A stretch of 64,000 nucleotides of DNA from Lawsonia intracellularis PHE/MN1-00 (GTDB lineage: Bacteria > Desulfobacterota > Desulfovibrionia > Desulfovibrionales > Desulfovibrionaceae). Both the position numbers and the translations under genes were made by a program. Within the stretch, counting starts at the first letter, position 1. Each line of letters begins with the position of its first letter. The stretch spans positions 434,001-498,000 of the forward strand of contig NC_008011.1 in NCBI RefSeq assembly GCF_000055945.1. Reading direction: 5' to 3'. This document shows, in pieces, positions 1 to 9,246 of this stretch. Under the pieces are notes generated by a model that was not told the DNA's origin, ran no database searches, and was given only the letters and a program-made list of their open reading frames with translations.

Positions 1-617
1 AAAAAGTTATCAAATGGTCCAGCATGAATATCACGTCCTTTAGCACTTAATATACCTGCTGTAACTGTATGGCCTAACCCAAAAGGATTACCAATAGCTA
101 GCACCCATTCACCAACTTCCATAGTATCTGAATTTCCAAATATAAGATAAGGTAATGAGTCTTTACTTTTAACTTTTAATAAAGCAAGATCTGTTTCTTC
201 ATCTCTACCTATCACTTCTGCAGGTAGTGATTCTTCTTTGCCTGAGGTACCTTCAAGATTTACTCTAACAGAATCTGCTCCTTCTATCACATGATTATTG
301 GTAACAATATATCCATCTGAAGAAATGATAAAACCAGTTCCTAATGAACGTTGTTTATGTATCTGACTATCAGGCCCTTTAGGTTCAAATTGTTCAAAAA
401 AGCGTTCAAAACCTGGGGGAAGACCACGAAACATTTCCATAGGGAACTCTGTACGACCACGAGGAATTTTTTTTTCTGTACTAATATTGACAACAGCTTT
501 ACTAGCATCTTTTACAAGGGGTACAAAGTTTGGTAAGGCACTTTCTGCAATTGTTGGAACCACAGTTATAATAAACATAAGAGTTATGCATATTATCACC
601 TTTAACTTACAAAACAT
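1..617 (-). CDS. degP: HtrA/DegP-type periplasmic serine protease (5' part; runs off the left edge)
   Basis: The reading frame starts at an ATG at 615-617 behind a TAAGGAG ribosome binding site and continues past base 1, so only about 205 N-terminal residues are present. Residues 1-24 form a signal peptide with likely cleavage after a T-I-A motif. The trypsin-like domain shows the histidine of the catalytic triad in the motif TNNHV (His109) and the aspartate in TDLALLKV (Asp143). The G-N-P-F-G segment at about 176-180 is also typical. The catalytic serine and PDZ domains must lie outside the window. Family knowledge: HtrA proteases degrade or refold misfolded envelope proteins. Family assignment is firm; DegP versus DegQ/MucD cannot be decided from this part. 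Confidence 0.93.
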   Translation of the reverse strand, partial: MFCKLKVIICITLMFIITVVPTIAESALPNFVPLVKDASKAVVNISTEKKIPRGRTEFPMEMFRGLPPGFERFFEQFEPKGPDSQIHKQRSLGTGFIISSDGYIVTNNHVIEGADSVRVNLEGTSGKEESLPAEVIGRDEETDLALLKVKSKDSLPYLIFGNSDTMEVGEWVLAIGNPFGLGHTVTAGILSAKGRDIHAGPFDNF

Positions 618-817
618 ATAACTCTCCTTAAAACTATCAACCTTGAATAATTAGGGATTAAAAATAAGATAAACGTATATTATAAATCTAGCTCTTATGA
701 AATATTATCAAGGATACTAACTTGCCTCAATATTTGAGTATATAAATATAACTTATGATAATGATAACAAAAAATATGTAACAAACTCCATTTTTATAAT
801 CAGCTACATAAAAATGG

Positions 818-3232
818 TTAAAAAAATTGTTTTAATAAATCCTCACCACGTTCAATAGTATTCACCTCATTATCTTTACTATCAAAATATTCTGGAACTG
901 TACCTACATAAAAAGGTAATACAACACTATTGGTACTATTAGCAGTTGCTCTATTCCCTGTCTGAGTATCTATTGAAGCAAAAGTAATCCCATCAGGAAC
1001 AGGAAAGTCACTTTCAGGATATTTTTTCAATACTACTTTTGAATATTCTGTAAAAATAGGAAGAGCAGCAACAGCACCTGTGCCATCTTTACCTAATGTC
1101 TGTGGATGATCATTACCAACATAAACACCTGTAACAAGATAGGGTGTAAATCCAATAAACCATGCATCATGCTCCCCATTTGTAGTTCCTGTCTTTCCTG
1201 CTAGAGGACGCTCAAGTACTTTTGCTTTTCTTGCTGTACCAATATTAACAACATTTTTTAATAGTGAAGCCATAATATACGCATTCTGTGGTGAAATAAC
1301 AGGATGTTGTTCTATTTCCTGGCGGTAAATAACAGTATTATTAGAATCTTTAATAGAAAGAATAAACCGTGGCGTGGCTAAGTTACCACCATTTGCAAAT
1401 GCTGTATAGGCATTTACAAGACGAATAGGAGTTACTTCAACTGCACCTAAACTAATAGAAAAAAATTCAGGGAAATTACCATTAAATCCTAAAGCCTTAG
1501 CTCTTTCAATAACAGCAGGTAATCCTATAGACTGTGCAATTCTTACTGTACATAAATTTCTTGAAAGTGCAAGAGCATTGCTAAATAACATTGGTCCTTT
1601 AAAATTTTTTTCGTAATTACCTGGTCTCCAAATATCCCCACTTTCCATAAATTCTACTATAGGTGCATCAAGCACCATAGTTGCAGATGTATAATCATGA
1701 TCAAGTGCTGCAGAGTATACAATTGGCTTAAATGCAGAACCTGGTTGCCTCATTGCCTGTACAGCTCTATTAAATTGGCTCTTTCCAAACTCATAACCAC
1801 CAATCATAGCTATCACATCGCCTGTATTTGGCTCTATAGAAATTAATGCTCCTTGGATTTGTGGTAACTGTTGAAGAGCTAAAGGAATAGGTTTAGAAGT
1901 ATCTAGTGTTTTAGAACTATACCTATGTGTAGAGTCTGGGCCAACTCCAGATACCCATATAATATCTCCAGGATTTAAAACACTACGTGCATCTTTGATA
2001 GGAGCACAATAAGCTGATCGAACTTCTGGATTAGGTTTACGTGCCCAACCCATAGTCTCTACACTAACAAACCCTTTATAAATGCTACTAAGGAATACTT
2101 CTGCACCTTCTTGACTAACTTTACTAACAATTGCTTTAGCCCATGCACCACCATCAAGTTTTTCAGGTGTAAATGTAGCATTTTCTAGGTAATGCTGAAT
2201 CATTGTTGAAGAAATGTGCTCAATAGGTCCTTTCCAACCTTGTCGTTTACTAAAATTTTCAAGTCCATTTCTTAAAACATCATATGCCACAAGTTGTGCC
2301 TGAGGATCCATTGCTGTCTGGATAGTAAACCCAAGTTCATAAAGTGCATCTTCTCCATATAAAGGGAGCACAATTCCATACTGAGAAATATTTTCTTTAC
2401 TAAGAAAGGAAACAAGCTGCTTACGGACTTCTTCCATATACCAACTTGATTCAGCTCCTAACCCTTCTTTCATTGAAGAAAAATATAGTGGTTCTTGAAG
2501 AGCCTCCTCATATTCAGCCTGGGTAATCCAACCAACATCATGTAGCCTACGAAGAGCATAACGTTGTCTAATTTTTGCAGCCTCAGGATCTTTATAGGGA
2601 TTATACCGAGAAGGTGCTTGTGGAAGTCCTGCAAGAAGAGCACATTCAGCTAATGAAAGATCTTTAGCATGCTTAGCAAAATAAGTCCTTGCGGCTGCCT
2701 CAACCCCATAAGAATGAGCACCTAAAAATGTCTGATTTAAGTATATAGTTAAAATTTCATCTTTAGAAAGATATTTCTCTAGACGGTAGGCAAGAATTGC
2801 CTCTTTTATCTTACGCTCATAACTTCTTTCAGGGCTTAACAAAAGACGTTTAATGACTTGTTGAGTAATCGTACTTCCACCTTGGCGTGTTGTCCCTGAT
2901 TGAAGATTTATTAAAAAAGCCCGGATAATAGCAAGCGGATTAACACCTTCATGTTCATAAAACTCAGCATCTTCTGCAGCTAAAAATGCCTTAGGCAAAA
3001 AAGGAGACATTTCGCTTAATGGGATAAGAAAACGCTTCTCTCGATATATATACCCAATAAGTGTTCCATCTCTAGCAAGAACTGTTGTTACTAAAGCTGG
3101 TCTATAGTCATTAAGCTTTGTAATATTAGGAAGATCTCTACTAACCCAAAAATAAAGACCTATTAGTCCTATAATAGATAGTAAAATAATACCAAAACAA
3201 AAAATAACAATATTCAGAAAAAACTTTTTCAT
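818..3232 (-). CDS. mrcA: Class A penicillin-binding protein 1A (glycosyltransferase/transpeptidase)
   Basis: This bifunctional peptidoglycan synthase is about 804 residues. An N-terminal membrane anchor (about residues 4-30) is followed by a GT51 glycosyltransferase domain with the catalytic motif EDAEFYEHEG (Glu87) and the RQGGSTITQQ motif. The transpeptidase domain has SAFK (active Ser499), an S-R-N motif and KTGTT near the C terminus. The open frame extends upstream to a TTG, with another ATG at 3254-3256. I chose the ATG at 3230-3232 because the membrane anchor begins directly after it; neither ATG has a strong ribosome binding site. It acts in the inner membrane, polymerising and cross-linking glycan. 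The gene lies 200 bp downstream of the protease gene on the same strand. Confidence 0.93.
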   Translation of the reverse strand: MKKFFLNIVIFCFGIILLSIIGLIGLYFWVSRDLPNITKLNDYRPALVTTVLARDGTLIGYIYREKRFLIPLSEMSPFLPKAFLAAEDAEFYEHEGVNPLAIIRAFLINLQSGTTRQGGSTITQQVIKRLLLSPERSYERKIKEAILAYRLEKYLSKDEILTIYLNQTFLGAHSYGVEAAARTYFAKHAKDLSLAECALLAGLPQAPSRYNPYKDPEAAKIRQRYALRRLHDVGWITQAEYEEALQEPLYFSSMKEGLGAESSWYMEEVRKQLVSFLSKENISQYGIVLPLYGEDALYELGFTIQTAMDPQAQLVAYDVLRNGLENFSKRQGWKGPIEHISSTMIQHYLENATFTPEKLDGGAWAKAIVSKVSQEGAEVFLSSIYKGFVSVETMGWARKPNPEVRSAYCAPIKDARSVLNPGDIIWVSGVGPDSTHRYSSKTLDTSKPIPLALQQLPQIQGALISIEPNTGDVIAMIGGYEFGKSQFNRAVQAMRQPGSAFKPIVYSAALDHDYTSATMVLDAPIVEFMESGDIWRPGNYEKNFKGPMLFSNALALSRNLCTVRIAQSIGLPAVIERAKALGFNGNFPEFFSISLGAVEVTPIRLVNAYTAFANGGNLATPRFILSIKDSNNTVIYRQEIEQHPVISPQNAYIMASLLKNVVNIGTARKAKVLERPLAGKTGTTNGEHDAWFIGFTPYLVTGVYVGNDHPQTLGKDGTGAVAALPIFTEYSKVVLKKYPESDFPVPDGITFASIDTQTGNRATANSTNSVVLPFYVGTVPEYFDSKDNEVNTIERGEDLLKQFF

Positions 3233-3382
3233 GTCAAAGCTGATAACCTGTTTCATCCTTGACGTAAAGAAAAAGTAGTAACATATCAAAATAAATAATT
3301 ATAAGTTGAAATACTATTAATATATAATACATACTAAGATTACAATAGATTAAAAAATACAAAATTAACAATAAAATACATA

Positions 3383-4891
3383 TTAACGCTTTAGTTCAAG
3401 TGCTTTTTGTAGCATTGTGTCTGCTGTTGTAACAGATTTACTATTCATCTGAAAACCACGTTGAATAATAATCATATTAACCATTTCTCTGCTCATGTCT
3501 ACGTTAGAAGTCTCAAGTTGATTCACACTAAGTTTTCCATAGTTAGATGTTCCTGGCAATCCAAACTCTGGCCCACCTGAGTCAAGTGTTGCGGAATAAT
3601 GGTTATTCCCTTCTCGTCTTAATCCATCCTCACTTGTAAAGCGTGCTAAAGGAATATTATAAAAATCAACAACCTGACTATTACTATACTTACCTTGTAA
3701 TTTCCCTTCAGAGGTAATTGTGACATCTACTAGATCTCCCTGAGGATAACCATCTTGGCTATATCTTCTTGTTGAAGATGATCCATTTCTTGCTGTAGAA
3801 TTACCGCTGGATGTTTGTATTGGCATCATTGATGGCAATTTCCCAATATCTGTACCTATGGCAGCAGCGGATGCTGGAGCTCCTGCCCACATATTCTGTT
3901 GGCTTTTAATTCCAAAGTCTAATGTTAAAGGCTGTATTCCTGCACCAACAAAATTTGCTGAAAACTGTGGTAAACCATTGACTAATGGTGCTGGTTGCCA
4001 TGCATTTAAATCTTTTGTTGCAGAGCCAGTAGGAGTAAAAGCTGTCATATTTTTTAATTCGCCATTACTTGAAAATGTCATAGTTCCAGACATTAAGAGA
4101 CCTGCACTATCTGTTCCTGATGCAGCACTTCCATCTTCACTAGGATTCATAGCTACAAGGTATTCAAATGTTTTACTTCCTGTTGAAGAGGGTGCTCCAT
4201 CAAAATATACAGTTATATCGTGAGAATTTCCTTGTTGATCATATACTCTCATAGGTTGTGCATATGAGTAGTTTGATGTAGAAATAGGAGGTGTTCCATT
4301 TCCTTTCCAGCTCTCAAGAAGTGCAAAGTATGGATTAGCTTCACTTTGTGTTTTATCTGTACTATCACCAAGGTTTACCACAGCGTTTAATGCTGTACTT
4401 GTTTTTGCAGGAGACTTTGCTACTGTAGGATCATTAAAGTCTAACTGAATTGGTTCAAGGGTTTCCTTTTTTATGTTAGGATTATTAGATATTCTTGAGC
4501 CCATTAAAGTAAATCCGCTAGGATCATTTAAAAAACCATCTTGAGTAAAACGAAAATTCCCTGCTCGTGTATAGTGTACTTTATCCTCTAATGTAACCTG
4601 AAAAAAACCTTTTCCACCAATAGCAAGATCTGTTACACTATTGCCAGGTTCAAAAGCACCCTGTGTAAAAATTGTGCGAACACTTCCAACCTGTGCTCCC
4701 ATACCAGCCTGGTTTGGCCCCTGACTTCCAGTAGAACCTATTGCTAAATCTTGACTAAACAGGTCTTGAAACACTACCTGTTGCTGCTTATACCCAATGG
4801 TATTTGCGTTAGCAATATTATTGGAGACAGTACCCAACCCTGTACTATGGGTTTTCATACCTGTTGCACCAATAAACAAACTCCCCATCAT
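3383..4891 (-). CDS. flgE: Flagellar hook protein FlgE
   Basis: This 502-residue protein forms the flexible hook joining the basal body to the filament. The N terminus has the flagellar rod/hook signature (SNNIANANTIGYKQ). The C terminus has the matching helix with the pattern TSNVDMSREMVNMI, followed by MLQKALELK. The variable middle is the surface-exposed D1-D2 region. The frame opens further upstream, but AGGAG lies 8 bases before the ATG at 4889-4891, so the start is placed there; a second ATG follows immediately. No other flagellar gene is next to it. Length is within the usual 400-600 range. It implies a motile stage in this organism. Confidence 0.95.
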   Translation of the reverse strand: MMGSLFIGATGMKTHSTGLGTVSNNIANANTIGYKQQQVVFQDLFSQDLAIGSTGSQGPNQAGMGAQVGSVRTIFTQGAFEPGNSVTDLAIGGKGFFQVTLEDKVHYTRAGNFRFTQDGFLNDPSGFTLMGSRISNNPNIKKETLEPIQLDFNDPTVAKSPAKTSTALNAVVNLGDSTDKTQSEANPYFALLESWKGNGTPPISTSNYSYAQPMRVYDQQGNSHDITVYFDGAPSSTGSKTFEYLVAMNPSEDGSAASGTDSAGLLMSGTMTFSSNGELKNMTAFTPTGSATKDLNAWQPAPLVNGLPQFSANFVGAGIQPLTLDFGIKSQQNMWAGAPASAAAIGTDIGKLPSMMPIQTSSGNSTARNGSSSTRRYSQDGYPQGDLVDVTITSEGKLQGKYSNSQVVDFYNIPLARFTSEDGLRREGNNHYSATLDSGGPEFGLPGTSNYGKLSVNQLETSNVDMSREMVNMIIIQRGFQMNSKSVTTADTMLQKALELKR

Positions 4892-5255
4892 GATAACATC
4901 TCCTAAAAATAGTTTCATGCGGCAAAATGTACCTACACATCTCTATATAAAGCAGAAGCCATGCCAAGAAATTTTTGCCTATTATATACTTATCTATAAC
5001 TTTTTGTAATAAAAGATTTATTTTTAACTTGTTTACCAACTATCTCTACTTTAACAATGATACAGAAAATACACTTATTATTAGTAGTAACAAGGCTAAT
5101 AACCAAGTAAAAAATCAAATAAAATTTTTATAAAACTTTATGAAAGGTATGATAAGTATCTACTTGCGAACTGTATATATAATACGTTATTAACACGCAG
5201 TTAAAAATATATTGAATTATTCTTTCATTCTTAATAACTCGTTAGGTATCTTACT
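4892..5255. other. Intergenic region between divergent flgE and purC
   Basis: These 364 AT-rich bases separate two divergently transcribed genes and should carry promoters for both. I could not recognise a convincing -35/-10 pair. Short open frames here lack ribosome binding sites and resemble no known protein. Confidence 0.5.
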
Positions 5256-6152
5256 ATGCAAGTTGTAACAAACACAGACCTCAAAGAATTTCCTCTCTAT
5301 AGTCGTGGTAAAGTCCGTGATATTTACTCTATTGATCAAAATACCCTTCTTATTATAACAACAGATAGAATGTCTGCTTTTGATGTTATTTTACAAGAAC
5401 CTATTCCTTATAAAGGTATCATCCTCAACCAACTTACTCTATTTTGGATGAAAAAATTTCAACACCTTGTTCCAAATCATATAATAGAAAGCAATGTAGA
5501 TAACTTTCCCAGCAACCTTGAGCCATATAAAAATTTACTTGAAGGACGATCTGTTTTAGTAAAAAAAACAACGCCATTGCCTATTGAATGTATTGTCCGT
5601 GGGTATATCTCTGGATCTGGCTGGAAAGATTATCTTACAACTAATTCTATTTGTGGTTATCCTCTTCCTCCAGGACTAAAAGAGTCTGAAAAATTAGCAA
5701 CAGCACTGTTTACACCATCAACAAAAGCAGATTTGGGTCAACATGATGAAAATATTTCAATAGAAACAACAGAGCATCTCTTAGGGAAAGATACTACTAC
5801 ATTAGTAGCTTCACTTTCTCTCCTTATGTTTAATGAAGCTTCGGTTTGGGCTGAAGATCGTGGGATTATCATTGCTGACACAAAATTTGAATTTGGTATA
5901 CTTGATGGACAAGTCATACTAATAGATGAAGTACTCACACCAGACTCATCACGTTTTTGGCCTACAAAAAACTATATACCAGGTAAAAGTCAACCAAGTT
6001 TTGATAAACAATATCTAAGAGACTGGCTTGAAACACAGCTATGGAATAAAACATCCCCTGCCCCCAACCTACCTAAAGATGTTATTCAAACAACCTATGA
6101 TAAATACCATGAAGCCTATACTATTTTGACAGGAGAAAATATTGGTATATAA
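5256..6152 (+). CDS. purC: Phosphoribosylaminoimidazole-succinocarboxamide synthase (SAICAR synthetase)
   Basis: PurC performs the ATP-dependent ligation of aspartate to CAIR in de novo purine synthesis. The N-terminal signature SRGKVRDIY (residues 16-24), the segment VRGYISGSGWKDY around residue 115 and the C-terminal LIDEVLTPDSSRFWP are all family hallmarks. At 298 residues it belongs to the longer PurC class seen in many bacteria, not the 240-residue enterobacterial form. There is no other purine gene beside it. The next gene, fabI, follows after 40 bases on the same strand and may be cotranscribed. Confidence 0.95.
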   Translation: MQVVTNTDLKEFPLYSRGKVRDIYSIDQNTLLIITTDRMSAFDVILQEPIPYKGIILNQLTLFWMKKFQHLVPNHIIESNVDNFPSNLEPYKNLLEGRSVLVKKTTPLPIECIVRGYISGSGWKDYLTTNSICGYPLPPGLKESEKLATALFTPSTKADLGQHDENISIETTEHLLGKDTTTLVASLSLLMFNEASVWAEDRGIIIADTKFEFGILDGQVILIDEVLTPDSSRFWPTKNYIPGKSQPSFDKQYLRDWLETQLWNKTSPAPNLPKDVIQTTYDKYHEAYTILTGENIGI

Positions 6153-6192
6153 ATGCGTTGCAAATATAAAATACTATGAGTAAGAGGTCCCT

Positions 6193-6957
6193 ATGCTCTT
6201 AAAAAATAAAAAATGCCTTATTCTTGGAATTGCTAATAACAAAAGTATTGCCTATGGAATTGCTTCATCTTTTAAAGAACATGGTGCTAAGTTAGCATTT
6301 AACTATGTTAATGATGCTATCCAAAAACGTGTGGAACCTATTTCACAGGAGTTAAATGGAGATTTTATCTTCCAATGTGATGTTAGTAAAGATGATGAAA
6401 TTAAAGAAGCTGTAAAACTGGTTCAAAAAGAATGGGGGCATATTGATGTCCTTGTTCATTCTGTAGCTTTTGCTAACAGAGAAGATTTAACAAAACGTTT
6501 TATTGAAACATCACGTGATGGTTTTCACTTAGCCTTAGATATTTCTACCTATTCTCTTATCACATTATGTCATGCATTTGAACCACTCTTTGTCCATGGC
6601 TCTTCTGTTCTTACGATGACATATTATGGTGCTCAAAAAGTAATTCCTCATTATAATGTAATGGGTGTAGCTAAAGCTGCTCTTGAATCTTCTGTACGAT
6701 ACTTATCTGTCGAGTTAGGCGAAAAAAACATCCGTATTAATGCTATCAGTGCAGGTCCTATTAAAACATTAGCTGCCTCTGGTATTTCTGACTTCAAAAA
6801 AATTTTTAATCATATAGAAGAACATTCACCATTAAAACGTAATGTAACTATCGAAGATGTAGGTAAATCTGCTGTTTTTTTAGCTTCAGACCTATCATCA
6901 GGAGTAACAGGTGAAATTCTTTTTGTTGATGCTGGCTACAATAATTTAGGTATTTAA
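6193..6957 (+). CDS. fabI: Enoyl-[acyl-carrier-protein] reductase (NADH), FabI type
   Basis: FabI is a short-chain dehydrogenase that reduces trans-2-enoyl-ACP, the last step of each fatty acid elongation cycle. The 254-residue protein has the FabI nucleotide-binding segment GIANNKSIAYGIA near residue 12. Its Y-x6-K active site is Tyr154 and Lys161, with a second conserved tyrosine pair at 144-145. This spacing distinguishes FabI from FabG-type reductases. A GAGG-like ribosome binding site precedes the ATG. It would be the expected target of triclosan-type inhibitors, by family knowledge. It lies 40 bases after purC and 179 bases before the malic enzyme gene. Confidence 0.95.
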   Translation: MLLKNKKCLILGIANNKSIAYGIASSFKEHGAKLAFNYVNDAIQKRVEPISQELNGDFIFQCDVSKDDEIKEAVKLVQKEWGHIDVLVHSVAFANREDLTKRFIETSRDGFHLALDISTYSLITLCHAFEPLFVHGSSVLTMTYYGAQKVIPHYNVMGVAKAALESSVRYLSVELGEKNIRINAISAGPIKTLAASGISDFKKIFNHIEEHSPLKRNVTIEDVGKSAVFLASDLSSGVTGEILFVDAGYNNLGI

Positions 6958-7057
6958 CAATACATGCTTTATACAACATATTGTGAGTTACAATAGCCAT
7001 AACACATTTATATTCTATATAATAACAGTAGAATAATAATAGAATATTTTTTATGAC

Positions 7058-7077
7058 CTATTGTATCTATACAATAG
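7058..7077. promoter_or_regulatory. Inverted repeat upstream of the malic enzyme gene
   Basis: Two perfect 9-base arms, CTATTGTAT and its complement, are separated by 2 bases, 60 bases upstream of the maeB start. The tight spacing suits a dimeric repressor or activator site better than a terminator. A related 8-mer, ACAATAGC, occurs at about 6989. The function is inferred only from position and symmetry. Confidence 0.3.
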
Positions 7078-7136
7078 TAAATAGATTAATACATATAAGA
7101 CTATATTCTTTTTGAGAACAACTTAAAGGAGCGGTT

Positions 7137-8456
7137 ATGGCTTTAGTTACAAAAGAAGAAGTACTTCAATACCATAGTGAACCCCGACCAGGTAAACTTG
7201 AAGTATTTCCTATAAAACCATGTAAAACACAAAAAGATCTCTCTATGGCTTATAGTCCTGGTGTAGCAGAAGCCTGCCTAGCTATTTCTGAAGATAAAGA
7301 TACTTCATTTCTATACACAGATAAAGCAAACTTAGTTGGAATCATTTCTAATGGTTCAGCTGTATTAGGACTTGGGAATATTGGTCCAGAAGCTGCAAAA
7401 CCTGTTATGGAAGGAAAAGCTATCCTTTTTAAACAATTTGCTGATATAGATTGTTATGATATCGAAATTAAAGCAACAGAGATTGATCATATTTGTGAAG
7501 TTATTAAAGCACTTGAACCAACATTTGGTGCAATTAACCTTGAAGATATTAAATCACCAGAATGCTTTGCCATTGAAGAGCGACTAAAAAATGAAATGAA
7601 TATCCCTATATTTCATGATGATCAACATGGAACTGCAATTATTTCATCTGCAGCACTTCTTAATGCATTAGAAATTGCAAACAAGAAAATTGAAGATATC
7701 CGTATGGTCATTTCTGGTGCAGGAGCAGCTGCTATTGGATGTGGACGTCTGTTTAAAATTCTTGGTGTTACTCCTGAAAATATTGCAATGTTTGACTCTG
7801 AAGGTCATATTAATGTCTCTCGAACAAACCTTAACCAAGAAAAAAAAGAATTTGCTACACAAAAAACATATACAACCATTAGTGAAGCAATAGATGGTGC
7901 AGACTGCTTTATTGGTTGCTCTGTTCCTGGAGTCATCACTGAAAGAATGGTTGAAACAATGGCTAAAACACCTATCATTTTTGCATGTGCAAATCCTGTT
8001 CCTGAAATTGGTTACAATGAAGTAAAATCAATACGACCTGACGCTATCATGGCTACAGGACGCTCTGATTTTCCTAATCAAGTCAACAATGTCCTTGGAT
8101 TCCCTTTTATTTTTCGTGGAGCAATAGATACATATGCAACAACAATTAATACAGAAATGAAGATTGCTGCAGCTTATGCCATTGCAGCACTTGCCAAAGA
8201 ATCTGTACCTGAATCCATATGTATGGCTTATAATGTTAAAAATCTTAAATTTGGCCCTGACTATATCATTCCAAAAGCTCTTGATCTACGTCTACTTGAG
8301 TGGGTTGCTCCAGCTGTAGCTCAAGCTGCTATAGCATCTGGGGTTGCCCGTAAAGAACTTGATATTGCCAATTATGCATTAACCCTACATAAACGTCTAT
8401 CTGCAGCACATAAGCGTCAAGAATTACTTCTTAACTCATATGGCTTTTATAGTTGA
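7137..8456 (+). CDS. maeB: Malic enzyme (malate dehydrogenase, oxaloacetate-decarboxylating)
   Basis: This enzyme converts malate to pyruvate and CO2 with reduction of NAD(P). It has the short-form bacterial architecture. The N-terminal catalytic domain has MAYSPGVAEACLAI near residue 40 and a metal-binding HDDQHGTA segment near residue 160. The NAD(P)-binding domain carries the glycine-rich GAGAAAIG near residue 195. At 439 residues it lacks the C-terminal phosphotransacetylase-like domain of E. coli MaeB. The ATG follows a clear AAAGGAG site. An inverted repeat lies upstream. Whether it prefers NAD or NADP cannot be read from the sequence. Confidence 0.92.
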   Translation: MALVTKEEVLQYHSEPRPGKLEVFPIKPCKTQKDLSMAYSPGVAEACLAISEDKDTSFLYTDKANLVGIISNGSAVLGLGNIGPEAAKPVMEGKAILFKQFADIDCYDIEIKATEIDHICEVIKALEPTFGAINLEDIKSPECFAIEERLKNEMNIPIFHDDQHGTAIISSAALLNALEIANKKIEDIRMVISGAGAAAIGCGRLFKILGVTPENIAMFDSEGHINVSRTNLNQEKKEFATQKTYTTISEAIDGADCFIGCSVPGVITERMVETMAKTPIIFACANPVPEIGYNEVKSIRPDAIMATGRSDFPNQVNNVLGFPFIFRGAIDTYATTINTEMKIAAAYAIAALAKESVPESICMAYNVKNLKFGPDYIIPKALDLRLLEWVAPAVAQAAIASGVARKELDIANYALTLHKRLSAAHKRQELLLNSYGFYS

Positions 8457-8557
8457 AAACTAATATAACCCACTCTAACTAATGTACTAATGCTTAATTT
8501 ATTCATTCTATGTAATCAAAGATAAACAAGTTACTTTTTTATTGTTATAATTATATC

Positions 8558-8585
8558 TTGACAAAGATATATAAAGACATCTAAA
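8558..8585 (+). promoter_or_regulatory. Candidate promoter of the rpsF-rpsR-rplI operon
   Basis: A perfect -35 box TTGACA (8558-8563) is followed after 16 bases by TCTAAA (8580-8585), which matches the -10 consensus at four of six positions. Transcription from here would give a leader of about 60 bases before rpsF, carrying the hairpin at 8605-8626. Confidence 0.45.
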
Positions 8586-8604
8586 AAGTTCCTAACTTAA
8601 CCTT

Positions 8605-8626
8605 GTCTATTCAATTGAGAATAGAC
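8605..8626 (+). promoter_or_regulatory. Leader hairpin before rpsF
   Basis: A perfect 8-bp stem (GTCTATTC pairing with GAATAGAC) encloses a 6-base loop, 27 bases upstream of the rpsF start. Many bacteria autoregulate rpsF operons through an S6:S18-binding leader RNA. I do not see the conserved CCG element of that motif clearly, so the link is only suggested. Confidence 0.4.
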
Positions 8627-8653
8627 CATAAGTCCATAAGGGGATTTTTTATC

Positions 8654-8971
8654 ATGAGAAAATTTGAAACATTATTACTTTTATCTCCAGAACTTTCTCC
8701 AGATGCACGTGAAGCACTACTAGTAAAGCTTGTTAGTATTATTGAAAAAAATAAAGGACAATTTACTGTAAATCACTGGGGTATGAGAGATCTTGCTTAT
8801 CCTGTACAAAAACACATGCGTGGGTATTACGTTCTTCTTGAATATACAACGTATCCAAATATTATAGAAGAATTAGAGCGTATTATACGCATTACTAATG
8901 GAATATTTAAATTCATGACGATTAAACTTGAAGAACACATTGAAGAAAAACAACTCGAGGAGGTAGTATAA
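8654..8971 (+). CDS. rpsF: 30S ribosomal protein S6
   Basis: S6 is a 30S platform protein that binds 16S rRNA as a heterodimer with S18. The 105-residue product begins [15 protein letters not shown] and contains the conserved [13 protein letters not shown] and GYYVLLEY segments. The frame opens 51 bases earlier, but the standard S6 N terminus and the AAGGGG site fix the start at 8654. It is the first gene of rpsF-rpsR-rplI, with rpsR starting one base after its stop codon. Confidence 0.97.
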   Translation: MRKFETLLLLSPELSPDAREALLVKLVSIIEKNKGQFTVNHWGMRDLAYPVQKHMRGYYVLLEYTTYPNIIEELERIIRITNGIFKFMTIKLEEHIEEKQLEEVV

Positions 8972-8972
8972 T

Positions 8973-9236
8973 ATGACTTTTAAGAAAAAATTTGCTCCTC
9001 GTCGTAAATTCTGTCGTTTTTGTTCAGATAAAGAGCTTCCTTTAAATTATAAACGACCTGATATATTAAGAGACTATATTACAGAACGAGGAAAAATTAT
9101 TGCTCGTCGTATTACAGGAACTTGTGCAAAACATCAACGTTTGCTTTCCACAGAGATTAAACGTGCTCGACAAATGGCACTACTTTTCTTTACATCTAGT
9201 CACTCTTCTGATGTAAAAAGAAAGAGTAATATTTAG
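8973..9236 (+). CDS. rpsR: 30S ribosomal protein S18 (zinc-ribbon-type)
   Basis: S18 pairs with S6 on the 30S platform. The 87-residue protein shows the conserved [15 protein letters not shown] and RRITGT segments. It has the cysteine-containing form of the protein: Cys14 and Cys17 in FCRFC, plus Cys51 and His54 in TCAKHQ. Together these make a plausible C-C-C-H zinc site that E. coli S18 lacks. A GAGGAGG ribosome binding site lies at the end of rpsF. The C-terminal tail (about 15 residues) is longer than usual. Confidence 0.97.
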   Translation: MTFKKKFAPRRKFCRFCSDKELPLNYKRPDILRDYITERGKIIARRITGTCAKHQRLLSTEIKRARQMALLFFTSSHSSDVKRKSNI

Positions 9237-9246
9237 GAGACTAACT

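Noticed and set aside
3858-4223. Open frame of 121 codons antisense to flgE
   Set aside because: It lies fully inside the well-supported hook protein gene, has no ribosome binding site and a composition dictated by the opposite strand.
4845-5039. Short frames at the flgE-purC divergence
   Set aside because: They overlap the flgE N-terminal region, lack ribosome binding sites and read as low-complexity translation of AT-rich DNA.
5164-5183. TTGCGA with TATAAT before purC as a promoter
   Set aside because: The spacing is only 8 bases, far too short for a sigma-70 promoter.
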